In this document: one piece after another, positions 1 to 8,475 of the stretch
Layout: each line of letters opens with the position of its first letter
Position numbering within the stretch: position 1 is the first letter of the stretch
Assembly: GCF_900111495.1 (NCBI RefSeq)
Contig: NZ_FOIU01000001.1
Location: 1,674,001 to 1,738,000 of the forward strand
Length of the DNA: 64,000 nt
Source: Chryseobacterium wanjuense
GTDB lineage: Bacteria > Bacteroidota > Bacteroidia > Flavobacteriales > Weeksellaceae
Direction: 5' to 3'
The notes under the pieces: model-generated
What the model was told of the DNA's origin: nothing
The model's input: the letters and a program-made list of their open reading frames with translations, nothing else
Database searches by the model: none
Position numbers and translations under genes: made by a program

Positions 1-714
1 TTATTGGATAACAGTACCCACTGAACCCGGATAATGTCCGCTCGGACTTTTCTTAATCGTTACTTTAATGTATCCTTCCTGCGCCAGCTTATTCCATGTT
101 TTCTGGTAACCTGTAGCAGGATCGATCGGGATTTTCCACATCGTCTGTTTCCCGCGACCCACCTGATTAAACCAAGGAATCACATCCGCAGTTTGACCTT
201 TGAAATTTAATAAATTATTCAATACTTCTATTTCATAATAAAAATCGTAAGAATTTTCCGGCTGATTTAAGGCTCTCTGCCCGAAAGTATACACATAACC
301 ATTGATGATCGGGCTCGTAAAGCTTCCTCCTAAAGTAGGAACTCCGGTCCCACTGTAACTGCCGACAGCATTACTGTATCGGTCGTATTTCTGTCCGGCT
401 GTAAATGCAACATCATCAATAATATTGAACCCGCCGCTTGCAGGCGGCCATCCTCCATTTAAATTATTATTTTTAAACAAAGTTTCCAGTTCACTCCATT
501 TTCCCTGCTTGTATAAATCGTAGATCTGATCTCTCATCGTCTGATTTACAGCGCCCGACGGATCATAAGTAGCTGCAAGTTCGTTGGCATTTTTGTAAAA
601 TACCGTGGTCACTTCACTCGGCGTTTCATCCGGAAATATATCCCGATCCGAGCTGCAGGCCATTGAGAATAAGGTAATGTTTAAAAATAAAAAGTACTTA
701 AATAGGTTTTTCAT
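1..714 (-). CDS. TNT/DUF4237-like NAD glycohydrolase lipoprotein (putative)
   Basis: A 237-residue exported lipoprotein: hydrophobic leader and lipobox FSMAC with Cys20. From about residue 88 it resembles the TNT (tuberculosis necrotizing toxin, DUF4237) domain: WPP at 89-91, DRY at 111-113, GSFTSP at 130-135, RAL at 147-149, PWFNQ at 180-184 and a final GYI segment. In TNT the Arg of DR and the Gln of WFxQ help bind and cleave NAD+; here they would be Arg112 and Gln184. The His known from the mycobacterial enzyme is not obvious. The stop codon lies at the window edge, so the gene is complete, but any downstream partner or immunity gene is outside. Family assignment is from memory of the motif pattern; NAD cleavage is inferred. 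Confidence 0.6.
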   Translation of the reverse strand: MKNLFKYFLFLNITLFSMACSSDRDIFPDETPSEVTTVFYKNANELAATYDPSGAVNQTMRDQIYDLYKQGKWSELETLFKNNNLNGGWPPASGGFNIIDDVAFTAGQKYDRYSNAVGSYSGTGVPTLGGSFTSPIINGYVYTFGQRALNQPENSYDFYYEIEVLNNLLNFKGQTADVIPWFNQVGRGKQTMWKIPIDPATGYQKTWNKLAQEGYIKVTIKKSPSGHYPGSVGTVIQ

Positions 715-759
715 GTATAATTTTTTAAAGTTTATTTTTCTGCTCAGCCCAAATTAAAA

Positions 760-792
760 GACAGCCTTGAAATCGGTGATTTTAAGGCTGTC
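760..792 (-). terminator. Strong hairpin, likely terminator on the minus strand
   Basis: A 15-bp stem (one G-T pair) with a 3-nt loop, arms 760-774 and 778-792. Read on the minus strand it is followed by CTTTTAATTT, as in an intrinsic terminator. It lies between the oxidoreductase gene upstream and the TNT-like gene downstream, so it would separate the two transcripts or attenuate the second. Confidence 0.6.
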
Positions 793-1170
793 AACTAACG
801 GATCTTAACTAATTAATTCTATTTCATCAAAACTCTTCTTTGTTCAAAAAAACCGAATCATTCAACTTTTTGTTGAAGATGGTTGTATAATGTTGCTATT
901 TTGTTCTGATTGTTTTTGAAAAGTACTTTCATAACCGTTTACAGATCAAAAAACAGCAGGTCTGCTTTTACAATAAAAGAATGATCAAGTGAAATTTCAC
1001 TTTGGATAAACGGTACAAGTTGAAGTCGAATCTTCTAGTGTTAAATTTAAATTTTTTTTTTCAATTATTAGTGAATTTATTATAAATAAATTAAAAAATA
1101 AATTGCACCCATCATTATAAATGTTTATTTGTTTCTTTTTTTCAATTTCTTTGCTAAATACGGTAATGGT
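793..1170. other. Intergenic region without a recognisable gene
   Basis: AT-rich, no open frame with coding character on either strand. Only a short CAAC-TTTTT-GTTG hairpin near 870 stands out. A minus-strand promoter for the TNT-like gene cannot lie upstream of the hairpin at 760-792 without reading through it. Confidence 0.5.
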
Positions 1171-1758
1171 TTATTTAAATTGTCTTCCCAGATCCATCAC
1201 TTTTTGAAGCCATTTTTTTCGTTGCTTTTCTGTAGATTTTCTCATAAAACCGAAGGTGGAAAACTTAATAGGATCAAAACCGACATAGCCGAATACGATT
1301 TTCTTTAAAATCTGATATTGTGAAGCCCTGTAGATCAGGTAAAACCACCATTTTGGGGTATCCATCGTTACCAGAAGGCGCATGCTTTTTCCTTTTAATA
1401 ATTTTTCAGGGAAGATCTTTCCGGAATGATGCTTGAATGCGAAATCAGGAAGAAAAATCCTGTCGATAAAGCCTTTTGTCACAGCAGGCATGAAGCCCCA
1501 CCAGTTCGGAAAAGCCATCACCACATGATTTGCCCATTGGATAAGCTTTTGGGAATTCACAAGGTCTTCCTCAAGAGCCATGGCTTCTGCATTTCTATAG
1601 CCGTCTGAAAGATTGACATTGAATTGTAAATCTGATATATAAATGATTTTACATTCTGCACCTGCCCTTTCCGCTCCTTTTTTATAAGCATCAAGCAAGG
1701 CATTACAAAATGAATTTTTCGATGGATGTCCGAGTATAAGTAAAATCTTCTTTTTCAT
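1171..1758 (-). CDS. Flavodoxin-fold NAD(P)H-dependent oxidoreductase
   Basis: A 195-residue soluble protein of the NQO/modulator-of-drug-activity flavodoxin-like family, which binds FMN or FAD and reduces quinones or similar acceptors with NAD(P)H. Family features are the start MKKKILLILGHP, the segment SFCNALLDAY, and VMAFPNWWGFMPAVTKGFIDR, which contacts the flavin. The frame extends 20 codons upstream (to 1818), but I prefer the ATG at 1758 because the fold begins exactly there and the upstream part would overlap a candidate operator at 1813-1828. It lies 74 bp downstream of the Crp/Fnr gene on the same strand, which suggests joint control. Confidence 0.8.
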   Translation of the reverse strand: MKKKILLILGHPSKNSFCNALLDAYKKGAERAGAECKIIYISDLQFNVNLSDGYRNAEAMALEEDLVNSQKLIQWANHVVMAFPNWWGFMPAVTKGFIDRIFLPDFAFKHHSGKIFPEKLLKGKSMRLLVTMDTPKWWFYLIYRASQYQILKKIVFGYVGFDPIKFSTFGFMRKSTEKQRKKWLQKVMDLGRQFK

Positions 1759-1812
1759 TGCAGTACGTTTTATTTTATACTGCAAAGTTGCACAGGAAAG
1801 AAAAGGAACACC

Positions 1813-1828
1813 TGACACAAATGTGTCA
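1813..1828. promoter_or_regulatory. Palindromic operator-like site (TGACA-N6-TGTCA)
   Basis: TGACACAAATGTGTCA is a perfect 7+7 inverted repeat with a 2-nt centre. Its TGACA-N6-TGTCA layout has the geometry of Crp/Fnr family sites. It sits 4 bp after the stop of the Crp/Fnr gene and 54 bp before the oxidoreductase ATG, so the regulator probably acts on the downstream gene. Binding is inferred. Confidence 0.5.
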
Positions 1829-1832
1829 AAAG

Positions 1833-2429
1833 CTATCTGTGAGCTATTTTCTGACGGATTCTGGTAAGTGTCTGCCTTTCAATTCCTAAAAAGCTGCAGA
1901 GGTGTGAGAGTGAAATACGGTTGAATAAAGTAGGATATCTTTTAATAAAATCAAGATACCGCTCTTCCGCAGTCTGGAATATAAAACTTTCAATACGAGC
2001 CTGCTGCTGATGTAGAACGGCTTCTGCTACAAACCTTCCGTATCTTTCGAAAATTACGGATTCTTTATACCGCCACTGCATATCTTCATAGGTAAGATTT
2101 ACAAATGTTGTTGGTTCCAGGCATTGGATGTAGTATTTACTGGGCTGTTGAACGACAAATGCAGGATAATGGGTGGCATATTCCCCTTCAGGATAAAAAC
2201 CGACCGTGATCTCATCCCCGTTGCGGTCGATAAAGAAAGAGCGAACCAGCCCTTTTGAAATGAAACCAATTGTTTTCTGAACTTTGCCCGCTTCCAGGAA
2301 AAAATCTTTCTTGCTCATCTCCTGCACTGAAACTTTTTCAGAAAACTCTAAAAGCTCATCAGAAGTGATCGCAGGGCAGAACGCCTTGATAGATTCTAAA
2401 TATATTTCTATTTCTGGTTGCATTTCCAT
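1833..2429 (-). CDS. Crp/Fnr family transcriptional regulator
   Basis: A 198-residue regulator. Residues about 25-135 form the cyclic-nucleotide-binding-like beta-barrel (EAGKVQKTIGFISKGLVR and following); residues about 174-193 (SHLCSFLGIERQTLTRIRQK) form the DNA-recognition helix-turn-helix. No cysteine cluster of the Fnr kind is visible and the cNMP-contact residues are not conserved, as is common in Bacteroidota members that sense an unknown signal. Start at 2429 (MEMQ); the Met two codons later is equally possible. It precedes the oxidoreductase gene on the same strand, and the dyad at 1813-1828 lies between them. Confidence 0.85.
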   Translation of the reverse strand: MEMQPEIEIYLESIKAFCPAITSDELLEFSEKVSVQEMSKKDFFLEAGKVQKTIGFISKGLVRSFFIDRNGDEITVGFYPEGEYATHYPAFVVQQPSKYYIQCLEPTTFVNLTYEDMQWRYKESVIFERYGRFVAEAVLHQQQARIESFIFQTAEERYLDFIKRYPTLFNRISLSHLCSFLGIERQTLTRIRQKIAHR

Positions 2430-2779
2430 AAAGATAATTCAAAATTGCAGCTTCCACAATAGTAAAATCCATTTTATTTTGTAAAATTTTATTTAGACTA
2501 AAACTAAAAAGCGGAAAATTATTAATTATTTTTCCCAACTATGTGAAAATTATGTAATTTTAGAATGCTAAAAAGCTATGGATACCCCCTTATCTAAACT
2601 CATTTTAAATAAGATTGAATTAAATAATTAAGTATTACTACTGAAATTAAAACAGGAACATCTCATTATTTTTGAACAACAAAAAAATTGATAAGTATGA
2701 TAAATGAGCTGCGTCTCAAGACGTAAAATGATTTAATTATCATTAAAAAAACTAAAAAACCATCAAAACTTTAAACGAT
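2430..2779. other. Divergent intergenic region
   Basis: A 350-bp AT-rich gap between the Crp/Fnr gene (minus) and the redox operon (plus). It contains a TAnnTTTG box at 2667-2674 and a small CGTCT-CA-AGACG dyad near 2715. No small open frame with coding character was seen. Confidence 0.5.
2667..2674 (+). promoter_or_regulatory. Possible -7 promoter box of the redox operon
   Basis: TATTTTTG fits the Bacteroidota -7 consensus TAnnTTTG. No clear TTTG -33 box is seen at the usual distance. Initiation here would leave a leader of about 100 nt before the ATG at 2780. Confidence 0.35.
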
Positions 2780-3223
2780 ATGATTATTAACAAAATCCTC
2801 AACGTCGACGATTATTATTTCGACGTGTTCATGTCTATCTCAGAATCTCTCACGGGATTTTCCGTGAACGAGCTACAATCCACCGGATTAGCCGAGATTT
2901 ATTACAAGCATATTCTAGGTCAGATAGAAGCTGCTACCTTCACAGAATTCCTGAATATTTCTAAAAACATCCTTGAAAACTCTTACACTCAGGATCAGCT
3001 GAACAACGCTATTGCCGCGGAAATATTTGCCAATGCAAGTACTGAAGATATCGCCAACAGCATCATTACACTTTGGTATCTGGGAACCTGGGAAGGCGCT
3101 TATGTAAACGATCTGTCTTACAAAGAAGGCCTTGTCTGGAACGTGATGCATTCTCACCCGCCGGGAGCAAAACAGCCGGGCTACAAATCTTGGGGCGTTA
3201 AACCTGTAAACAGCAACATATGA
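2780..3223 (+). CDS. Small subunit of an FAD-dependent dehydrogenase (FAD-SLDH-like)
   Basis: A 147-residue protein like the small subunits that accompany membrane or periplasmic FAD sugar dehydrogenases (sorbitol dehydrogenase small subunit family). Recognisable are the NKILNVDDYYFDVFMSISESLTG start and the SIITLWYLGTWEG segment near residues 96-108. Unlike most relatives it has no visible Tat or Sec signal, so it probably works in the cytoplasm or leaves with its partner. Its stop overlaps the start of the GMC gene (ATGA at 3220-3223), the sign of translational coupling and of a two-subunit enzyme. Substrate unknown. Confidence 0.7.
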   Translation: MIINKILNVDDYYFDVFMSISESLTGFSVNELQSTGLAEIYYKHILGQIEAATFTEFLNISKNILENSYTQDQLNNAIAAEIFANASTEDIANSIITLWYLGTWEGAYVNDLSYKEGLVWNVMHSHPPGAKQPGYKSWGVKPVNSNI

Positions 3224-5295
3224 TTCAGCAAGACAAACCACAGCAAAAAAAAGATGTCATCATCGTAGGAACGGGAATCGCCGGATCATTGATTGCAAAA
3301 CTACTGACAGACCATGTTTTCGACACCCAGAAAGGTAAAATGATTCACCGCGCGGAAATTGACGAAATAAAAACGTACAAAGAATTATCAGTTTTAATGT
3401 ATGAAGCGGGATTGGAAGCCGGACTCGAACTGGATTCCGTCTCTTCTATGACGACCTACAACGAGTACATCCGTACTTTTTATATGCAGGAAGCCAAAGT
3501 ACCGAACTCACCTTATCCCAACCTAAAACAGGCACCTTCACCGGATGTTTTGGATATGGAGCCTATCACGCCGCCATTTCCGGATAAAAAGGGCTATCTG
3601 GTACAGTTTGGTCCGATGCCGTTTGCAAGTGATGCGATCCGTATCGGAGGTGGTACTACCCTTCACTGGCTGGGAACTACGCCGAGAATGCTTCCGAATG
3701 ATTTTAGATTAAAGGAAAAATACGGAAGAGCAATGGACTGGCCTCTGGATTATGATATTCTAAAACCCTATTATGAAATGGCCGAGTTTGAAATCGGAGT
3801 TTCAGGAAATGTTTCAAAACAGGAATATCCTATTTCCGAAAGCATGGAAGACTATTACGGTAAAGATTATGTTTTCCCAATGGAAGAAATTCCTCAGAGC
3901 TATATGGATCAAAGGATTATCGACGGACTTGCGGGAACCAGTGTTCAGTTAAATTTCGAAAATATTCCCTTGACAATGGTTCCTTCTCCACAGGGAAGAA
4001 ATTCTACTCCGAATCCTGCTTATGGAACTTCAAAAATCATTAAAGCAGAGAGTTCAGATTCAGGATATACATTATCATTAAATAATATTGAAAACGAGGA
4101 ATACAAAGCATTAGGCTCTGTCTGGAATCCTTATATGGGAGAACGCTGCGAAGGAAATGCTTCGTGTGTCCCGATCTGCCCTGTTCAGGCGAAATACAAT
4201 GCTTTAAAAACACTTAAAAAAGCTTTATATAAAGTTAATAAAAACGACAATCTGCAAAGAAACCCGCACATTCAGGTTCAGGCGCAGAGTGTTGTGTACA
4301 GGCTAAGTGTAGATCAGGCGGATAAAGACAGAATTTCAAAGGTTCATTTGAGAAGATATATTTCCAAAGAGAAAACAGATTTTATTGAGGAAGTTATTGA
4401 CACTTCAGACACCATCGTCATTCTTGCAGCCAACGCTTTTGAGAATCCTAAAATTTTGTTGAATTCTAAATATACCGTCATTGAAAACGGACAAAAAGTT
4501 GAAAAAACGGTAGCCAACAGAAGCGATCAGGTAGGAAGAAACCTGATGGATCATATGGTTATGCTAACTTGGGGATTGTTTCCGGAACCTGTTTATCCTT
4601 ACAGAGGACCTGGCTCTACCACCAATATTTCGTCTTTCCGCGATGGGAATTTCAGAAGTGAATTTTCTGCATGGATCTCTCCTCTTGACAATTGGGGATG
4701 GAGCTGGCCTGCATTTTCACCGGGATCGGATATTTCAGAATTTTTGGGACAGGGATATTTCGGCGCCGAGCTGAAAGAAGCTTTAGCAGACAGACTTTCG
4801 AGACAGGTTTTATTTCACTTTGAAATTGAACAATTACCCAATCCGAATAACAGGGTTACCATTAATAACGAATATCTGGATGTTCTGGGAATTCCGCGTC
4901 CAGTCATTAATTATGAACTGACGGATTACGAAATGAGAGCCATGGAACAGGCAAAACTGGCTTCAGACCAGATGTTTGCAAGACTTGGTGTTGAAGATTT
5001 CACAAAATACAATGCGACAGACAACAATACTTTCATCTACAACAATGTACGATATTCCTACAACGGAGCCGGTCATATCGTGGGAACTCACAGAATGGGT
5101 TCTACTCCGGAAGATTCTGTTACGAACAGCTATTGCAAATCGTGGGATCACCCGAATCTATACATCGTCGGAGCAGGAAGCATGACAACTTTGGGAACTT
5201 CAAACCCTACTCTTACCTTATCAGCAGTTACGATCCGTTCGGTAGAATCTATTCTGAGCGACCTGGAAAACAATTTTAAAACAAAAAAGAAATGA
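3220..5295 (+). CDS. GMC-family flavin oxidoreductase, catalytic subunit
   Basis: A 691-residue glucose-methanol-choline oxidoreductase. The FAD dinucleotide motif GTGIAG is at residues 17-22. The C-terminal GMC domain carries GTHRMG with the likely catalytic His624 and TSNPT with Asn662. Residues 310-320 hold CEGNASCVPIC, a Cys-x5-Cys-x3-Cys cluster very similar in spacing to the iron-sulfur site of bacterial FAD glucose dehydrogenase alpha subunits, suggesting electron exit to an external acceptor rather than to oxygen. It is translationally coupled to the small-subunit gene before it and to the ferritin-domain gene after it (ATGA at 5292). No signal peptide is seen. The substrate cannot be told from sequence. 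Confidence 0.85.
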   Translation: MIQQDKPQQKKDVIIVGTGIAGSLIAKLLTDHVFDTQKGKMIHRAEIDEIKTYKELSVLMYEAGLEAGLELDSVSSMTTYNEYIRTFYMQEAKVPNSPYPNLKQAPSPDVLDMEPITPPFPDKKGYLVQFGPMPFASDAIRIGGGTTLHWLGTTPRMLPNDFRLKEKYGRAMDWPLDYDILKPYYEMAEFEIGVSGNVSKQEYPISESMEDYYGKDYVFPMEEIPQSYMDQRIIDGLAGTSVQLNFENIPLTMVPSPQGRNSTPNPAYGTSKIIKAESSDSGYTLSLNNIENEEYKALGSVWNPYMGERCEGNASCVPICPVQAKYNALKTLKKALYKVNKNDNLQRNPHIQVQAQSVVYRLSVDQADKDRISKVHLRRYISKEKTDFIEEVIDTSDTIVILAANAFENPKILLNSKYTVIENGQKVEKTVANRSDQVGRNLMDHMVMLTWGLFPEPVYPYRGPGSTTNISSFRDGNFRSEFSAWISPLDNWGWSWPAFSPGSDISEFLGQGYFGAELKEALADRLSRQVLFHFEIEQLPNPNNRVTINNEYLDVLGIPRPVINYELTDYEMRAMEQAKLASDQMFARLGVEDFTKYNATDNNTFIYNNVRYSYNGAGHIVGTHRMGSTPEDSVTNSYCKSWDHPNLYIVGAGSMTTLGTSNPTLTLSAVTIRSVESILSDLENNFKTKKK

Positions 5296-6776
5296 GACAA
5301 AAACTTATCCGTAAAATAGAACCACAAGATACCTTATTAAAAAGCTCTTTCGCTAAAAACACCATCGTTGCAGAGGCAATATCATTACAGTCTTTATTAT
5401 TTGATTCAACAATCAGTAAGGAAGACTGGATTGAAGGACTTAAACATCACAGCAAAACACTCACCAGCTTATTATTAAACAATCAGATTGAAGAATTTAA
5501 TCAATACTTACAATCCCAATTCGGTGGAGAAATTTCTGAATTAAAACCTACAGCAAAACTTTCAAAAACAAAAGCTTCTGCAGTAAAACAAGGCTTGGTT
5601 GAAATGGATTACCGTCCGATCCTACAGGATCTTTTGCAAACGGCAATTTTGATTGAACATTCCACGATCCCGCCGTATCTTACCGCTTTATATTCCATAA
5701 AAGACGGGACGAATATTTTAGCATCTCAGATTATCCGAAGTGTAGCCGTGGAAGAAATGCTTCACATGATCATGGTTTGCAATGTGATGAATGCAGTGAG
5801 CATTCAGCCGTCTGTCAACAGACCGCAGAACTATCCTACTTATCCGATGAAATTACCCATGAATGTTGATTTCTTCGTCGGTTTGGAAACATTCTCCAGC
5901 AACAGTATTGCAACATTTATTGCCATCGAAAGTCCAAGTAATCCTTTGGTAAAAGCTCCAAAATACGATCATCAGGTTGAAACTTCGGCATTGCTTTCCA
6001 AAAGTGCGGTTCAGGAAAACAATTTCTGGACACTTGAAAATATGAAAGATTTTATGATGAAAAACGTGCAGACCATCGGTGAATATTACGATGTTTTATT
6101 CTTTTATATTGTTGTTTTCCAAATTATTGCTTATTACAAAGCAAACGGGAAATTACCTCAGACATTCGAAGAATTAAATACAGGCGGAATTTTCACAGGA
6201 GATCTCGCAAAACAAATCCGTCCGGAACAATATTACGGAAGCGGAGGAAAATTACATTTTGTTGAGGATTTATCAGGTGTTATCGCTGTTTTCCAGGAAA
6301 TAAAAGGTCAGGGTGAAGGCGCAGATGATTCTATTTTTGATGTAGACCCTTCTCAGTTTGAAGAAGGTGCGGAATTGGCGCATTATTTCAGATTTAAGGA
6401 AGTTTTTCATGAACATTTTTATGTGGGAGGAAATTATGAACCTTTCATGGATGAAAACGGAATGATGCCCGTAACAACGCCGCCGACAGGAAAACCATTA
6501 CCCGTAGACTGGAACGCAGCCTATCCGATGAAGCCGAATCCGAAAATGGCGGATTATCAGTCGAATCCGCAATTGTATGCGCAGGGAAAAGCATTTAACC
6601 AAACTTATAAAAACCTGTTGGATGCCATTCAGGCTGCAGTGGAAGGCAATGCCAAAGAACTGGAAAAATCGATCATGTACATGTATGCACTGAAAGAACA
6701 GGCAATCGGATTGATGAGCCAGCCTCTGAATTCATCTCAAAACGCGGGACCGACTTTTGAATATCCTACTACTTAA
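5292..6776 (+). CDS. Ferritin-like domain protein of the VioB/RebD type
   Basis: A 494-residue protein. Residues about 103-300 match the ferritin-like domain found in VioB, RebD and StaD: IEHSTIPPYLTALYSI (121-136) followed by EEMLH (154-158), giving Glu122 plus the E-E-x-x-H pair expected of a diiron or related metal site. In VioB/RebD enzymes this domain is part of a much larger protein that couples two indole-pyruvate imines; here the rest of that protein is absent. The four-base overlap with the GMC gene implies joint function. Possible roles are oxidative modification of the GMC product or peroxide handling; both are inference. Confidence 0.7.
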   Translation: MRQKLIRKIEPQDTLLKSSFAKNTIVAEAISLQSLLFDSTISKEDWIEGLKHHSKTLTSLLLNNQIEEFNQYLQSQFGGEISELKPTAKLSKTKASAVKQGLVEMDYRPILQDLLQTAILIEHSTIPPYLTALYSIKDGTNILASQIIRSVAVEEMLHMIMVCNVMNAVSIQPSVNRPQNYPTYPMKLPMNVDFFVGLETFSSNSIATFIAIESPSNPLVKAPKYDHQVETSALLSKSAVQENNFWTLENMKDFMMKNVQTIGEYYDVLFFYIVVFQIIAYYKANGKLPQTFEELNTGGIFTGDLAKQIRPEQYYGSGGKLHFVEDLSGVIAVFQEIKGQGEGADDSIFDVDPSQFEEGAELAHYFRFKEVFHEHFYVGGNYEPFMDENGMMPVTTPPTGKPLPVDWNAAYPMKPNPKMADYQSNPQLYAQGKAFNQTYKNLLDAIQAAVEGNAKELEKSIMYMYALKEQAIGLMSQPLNSSQNAGPTFEYPTT

Positions 6777-6815
6777 TTTTTATTTTAAAAAAATTACCAT
6801 AAAAAAACTAATACC

Positions 6816-8366
6816 ATGCTAAAAAGAAAAAAAGAAATCATTCAAGATCTTAATGCCAGATTATTAAAAGCTTCACCTGAAGAAAAGAAAGGTTATTTGG
6901 CACAATTGATGGATGGCTACTCAAAACTTCTGATTGATGATCCTGTAAGGCCTTTTAGAGAAGAAAATTTACAGGAAATAGCCAATAATGTAGATTACGG
7001 TATTCTGGCCGCCCTCAACGGAACATGGGTAAGCTACAATGCCAATTACAATAAAAATATCGACAGACACTCACTAGGAAGTGGAATACACACGACCATT
7101 ATGCCTTCTCCAGGGACAAATCCCGGTACCATTCCCGGTAAATTCAGCTTTGACAGTGAGGAATATATTGAGAAATTAACATTCGAAATCGTTCCCGGTG
7201 GTGTCCGTAATCGTGGTGGTGCAAGTGAATTGTTTTGCGGGGCTGTGAAATATGAACAAACCATTAAAAGTGTAAATAAAGTAGAAGGACAGCAGGATTT
7301 ACAATACATGGGTATTCATGAGGAAAACGGAATGTATCTGTGGCTAAGTGATGTTTACAATTATGCGGCAACTGAAGAAACCATCAAAAGAGACCGCGGA
7401 ATTCATGCCTTTTCTGAAGAAGACTATCAAAACTACGGCTACAAAGGAGAATACAGAGACCAACCATTGGTTGAGGTAAAAGATGAACATGGTAATTCTT
7501 CATACATCCTTCTAAGCGAATTAAAAGAGGGACAGCAATATTATGAAATCATTCCTGCACAGGAAATAAAGCCCATGGATGGCATTACAGGACCTTATTT
7601 TATTCCTGACTACTCGATCTCAAGAAGCGGTGTAATTCCTCATGGAAGCACCGTTACTTTACTGGGAGATATTGCACCTAGCGGTTCTAATTACTTAATT
7701 AATGGAGCCCCACAATTCCCATATGGTGATGCAACGTGGCAGCCGAATCATCTTTCCATTTCGCCGACAATGGGAGGTGCAGGAGCAAGTGTGACAAATC
7801 CTATTAACCTTGATCAGCCAGCTCCGGCTTGGGTTCATGAAACATTGACTGATCAAAATGATCCCGGTTCCAATAAAATCTATACGCAAAGAATACTTGC
7901 AGATGATTTGTATCCTTATTCCGTACGACCGGATATGAGATTAAGAGACACATTGAGCGGACAAAATGTAGCCAACTACGTTCTTATTCAGATGTCATCA
8001 AAAATGAAAACCGGCGCACAGGGCGGAATTTTAAATGTTCCTTTCGTGAATCGTTTTGTTCCTACCGTTGAAGTCGACTTCCGTCTATGGATTGAAACCG
8101 TGATCGAAGATGGAAAAGAAATTCTTCAGTTACAATACGAGCAGATTATATTTTTCGAATTTGATTTCGGAAATGACGGCGGAACCACAAGCTGGCCTCA
8201 TATTCAGGTAAATACACTTCGTAAAATTGAGGATATTCCCGCAGATCAGAGAAAAATAATCGAAGAACAATTCTTCAACGCTCCTTCTGCTATGAGTATG
8301 ACAACGCCTGCTTCAATTACTGATATTGTTAATCCACCTTCCGGATGCCCTTATCATAAAGAATAA
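6816..8366 (+). CDS. Conserved protein with possible haem-binding beta-barrel domain
   Basis: A 516-residue protein without signal peptide, 39 bp after the ferritin-domain gene. Residues about 67-180 begin LNGTWVSY and include MPSPGTNPGTIPGKF and FEIVPGGVRNRGG, then YMGIHEENGMYLWL; the G-T-W start and alternating strands are reminiscent of nitrobindin-like or lipocalin-like haem-binding barrels, and similar proteins are, to my recollection, annotated only as haem-binding. The middle contains a long proline- and glycine-rich section; the C-terminus ends in GCPYHKE, a lone Cys-Pro that could ligate metal. It completes the operon, and the terminator at 8422-8455 follows. Function is unknown. Confidence 0.5.
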   Translation: MLKRKKEIIQDLNARLLKASPEEKKGYLAQLMDGYSKLLIDDPVRPFREENLQEIANNVDYGILAALNGTWVSYNANYNKNIDRHSLGSGIHTTIMPSPGTNPGTIPGKFSFDSEEYIEKLTFEIVPGGVRNRGGASELFCGAVKYEQTIKSVNKVEGQQDLQYMGIHEENGMYLWLSDVYNYAATEETIKRDRGIHAFSEEDYQNYGYKGEYRDQPLVEVKDEHGNSSYILLSELKEGQQYYEIIPAQEIKPMDGITGPYFIPDYSISRSGVIPHGSTVTLLGDIAPSGSNYLINGAPQFPYGDATWQPNHLSISPTMGGAGASVTNPINLDQPAPAWVHETLTDQNDPGSNKIYTQRILADDLYPYSVRPDMRLRDTLSGQNVANYVLIQMSSKMKTGAQGGILNVPFVNRFVPTVEVDFRLWIETVIEDGKEILQLQYEQIIFFEFDFGNDGGTTSWPHIQVNTLRKIEDIPADQRKIIEEQFFNAPSAMSMTTPASITDIVNPPSGCPYHKE

Positions 8367-8421
8367 TAGTAAATAAATTCTTTTAATGTAAAGATCAATA
8401 AAGCAGAATTTAATTTTTAAT

Positions 8422-8455
8422 ATAAAACCTCTGAATTAATTTTTGGAGGTTTTAT
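8422..8455. terminator. Bidirectional intrinsic terminator
   Basis: ATAAAACCTC (8422-8431) pairs with GAGGTTTTAT (8446-8455); A-rich and T-rich flanks make it work on both strands. It sits between the convergent redox operon and the cytochrome c peroxidase gene. Confidence 0.8.
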
Positions 8456-8475
8456 TTTATTACCCTAAAAAATAG

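Noticed and set aside
2915..3241. Minus-strand frame opposite the SLDH-like subunit
   Set aside because: Overlaps a conserved gene completely and has no signal of its own.
5292..6776. Violacein or rebeccamycin type pathway
   Set aside because: Only the ferritin-like domain of VioB/RebD is present; no tryptophan oxidase or other Vio/Reb genes occur in the window.
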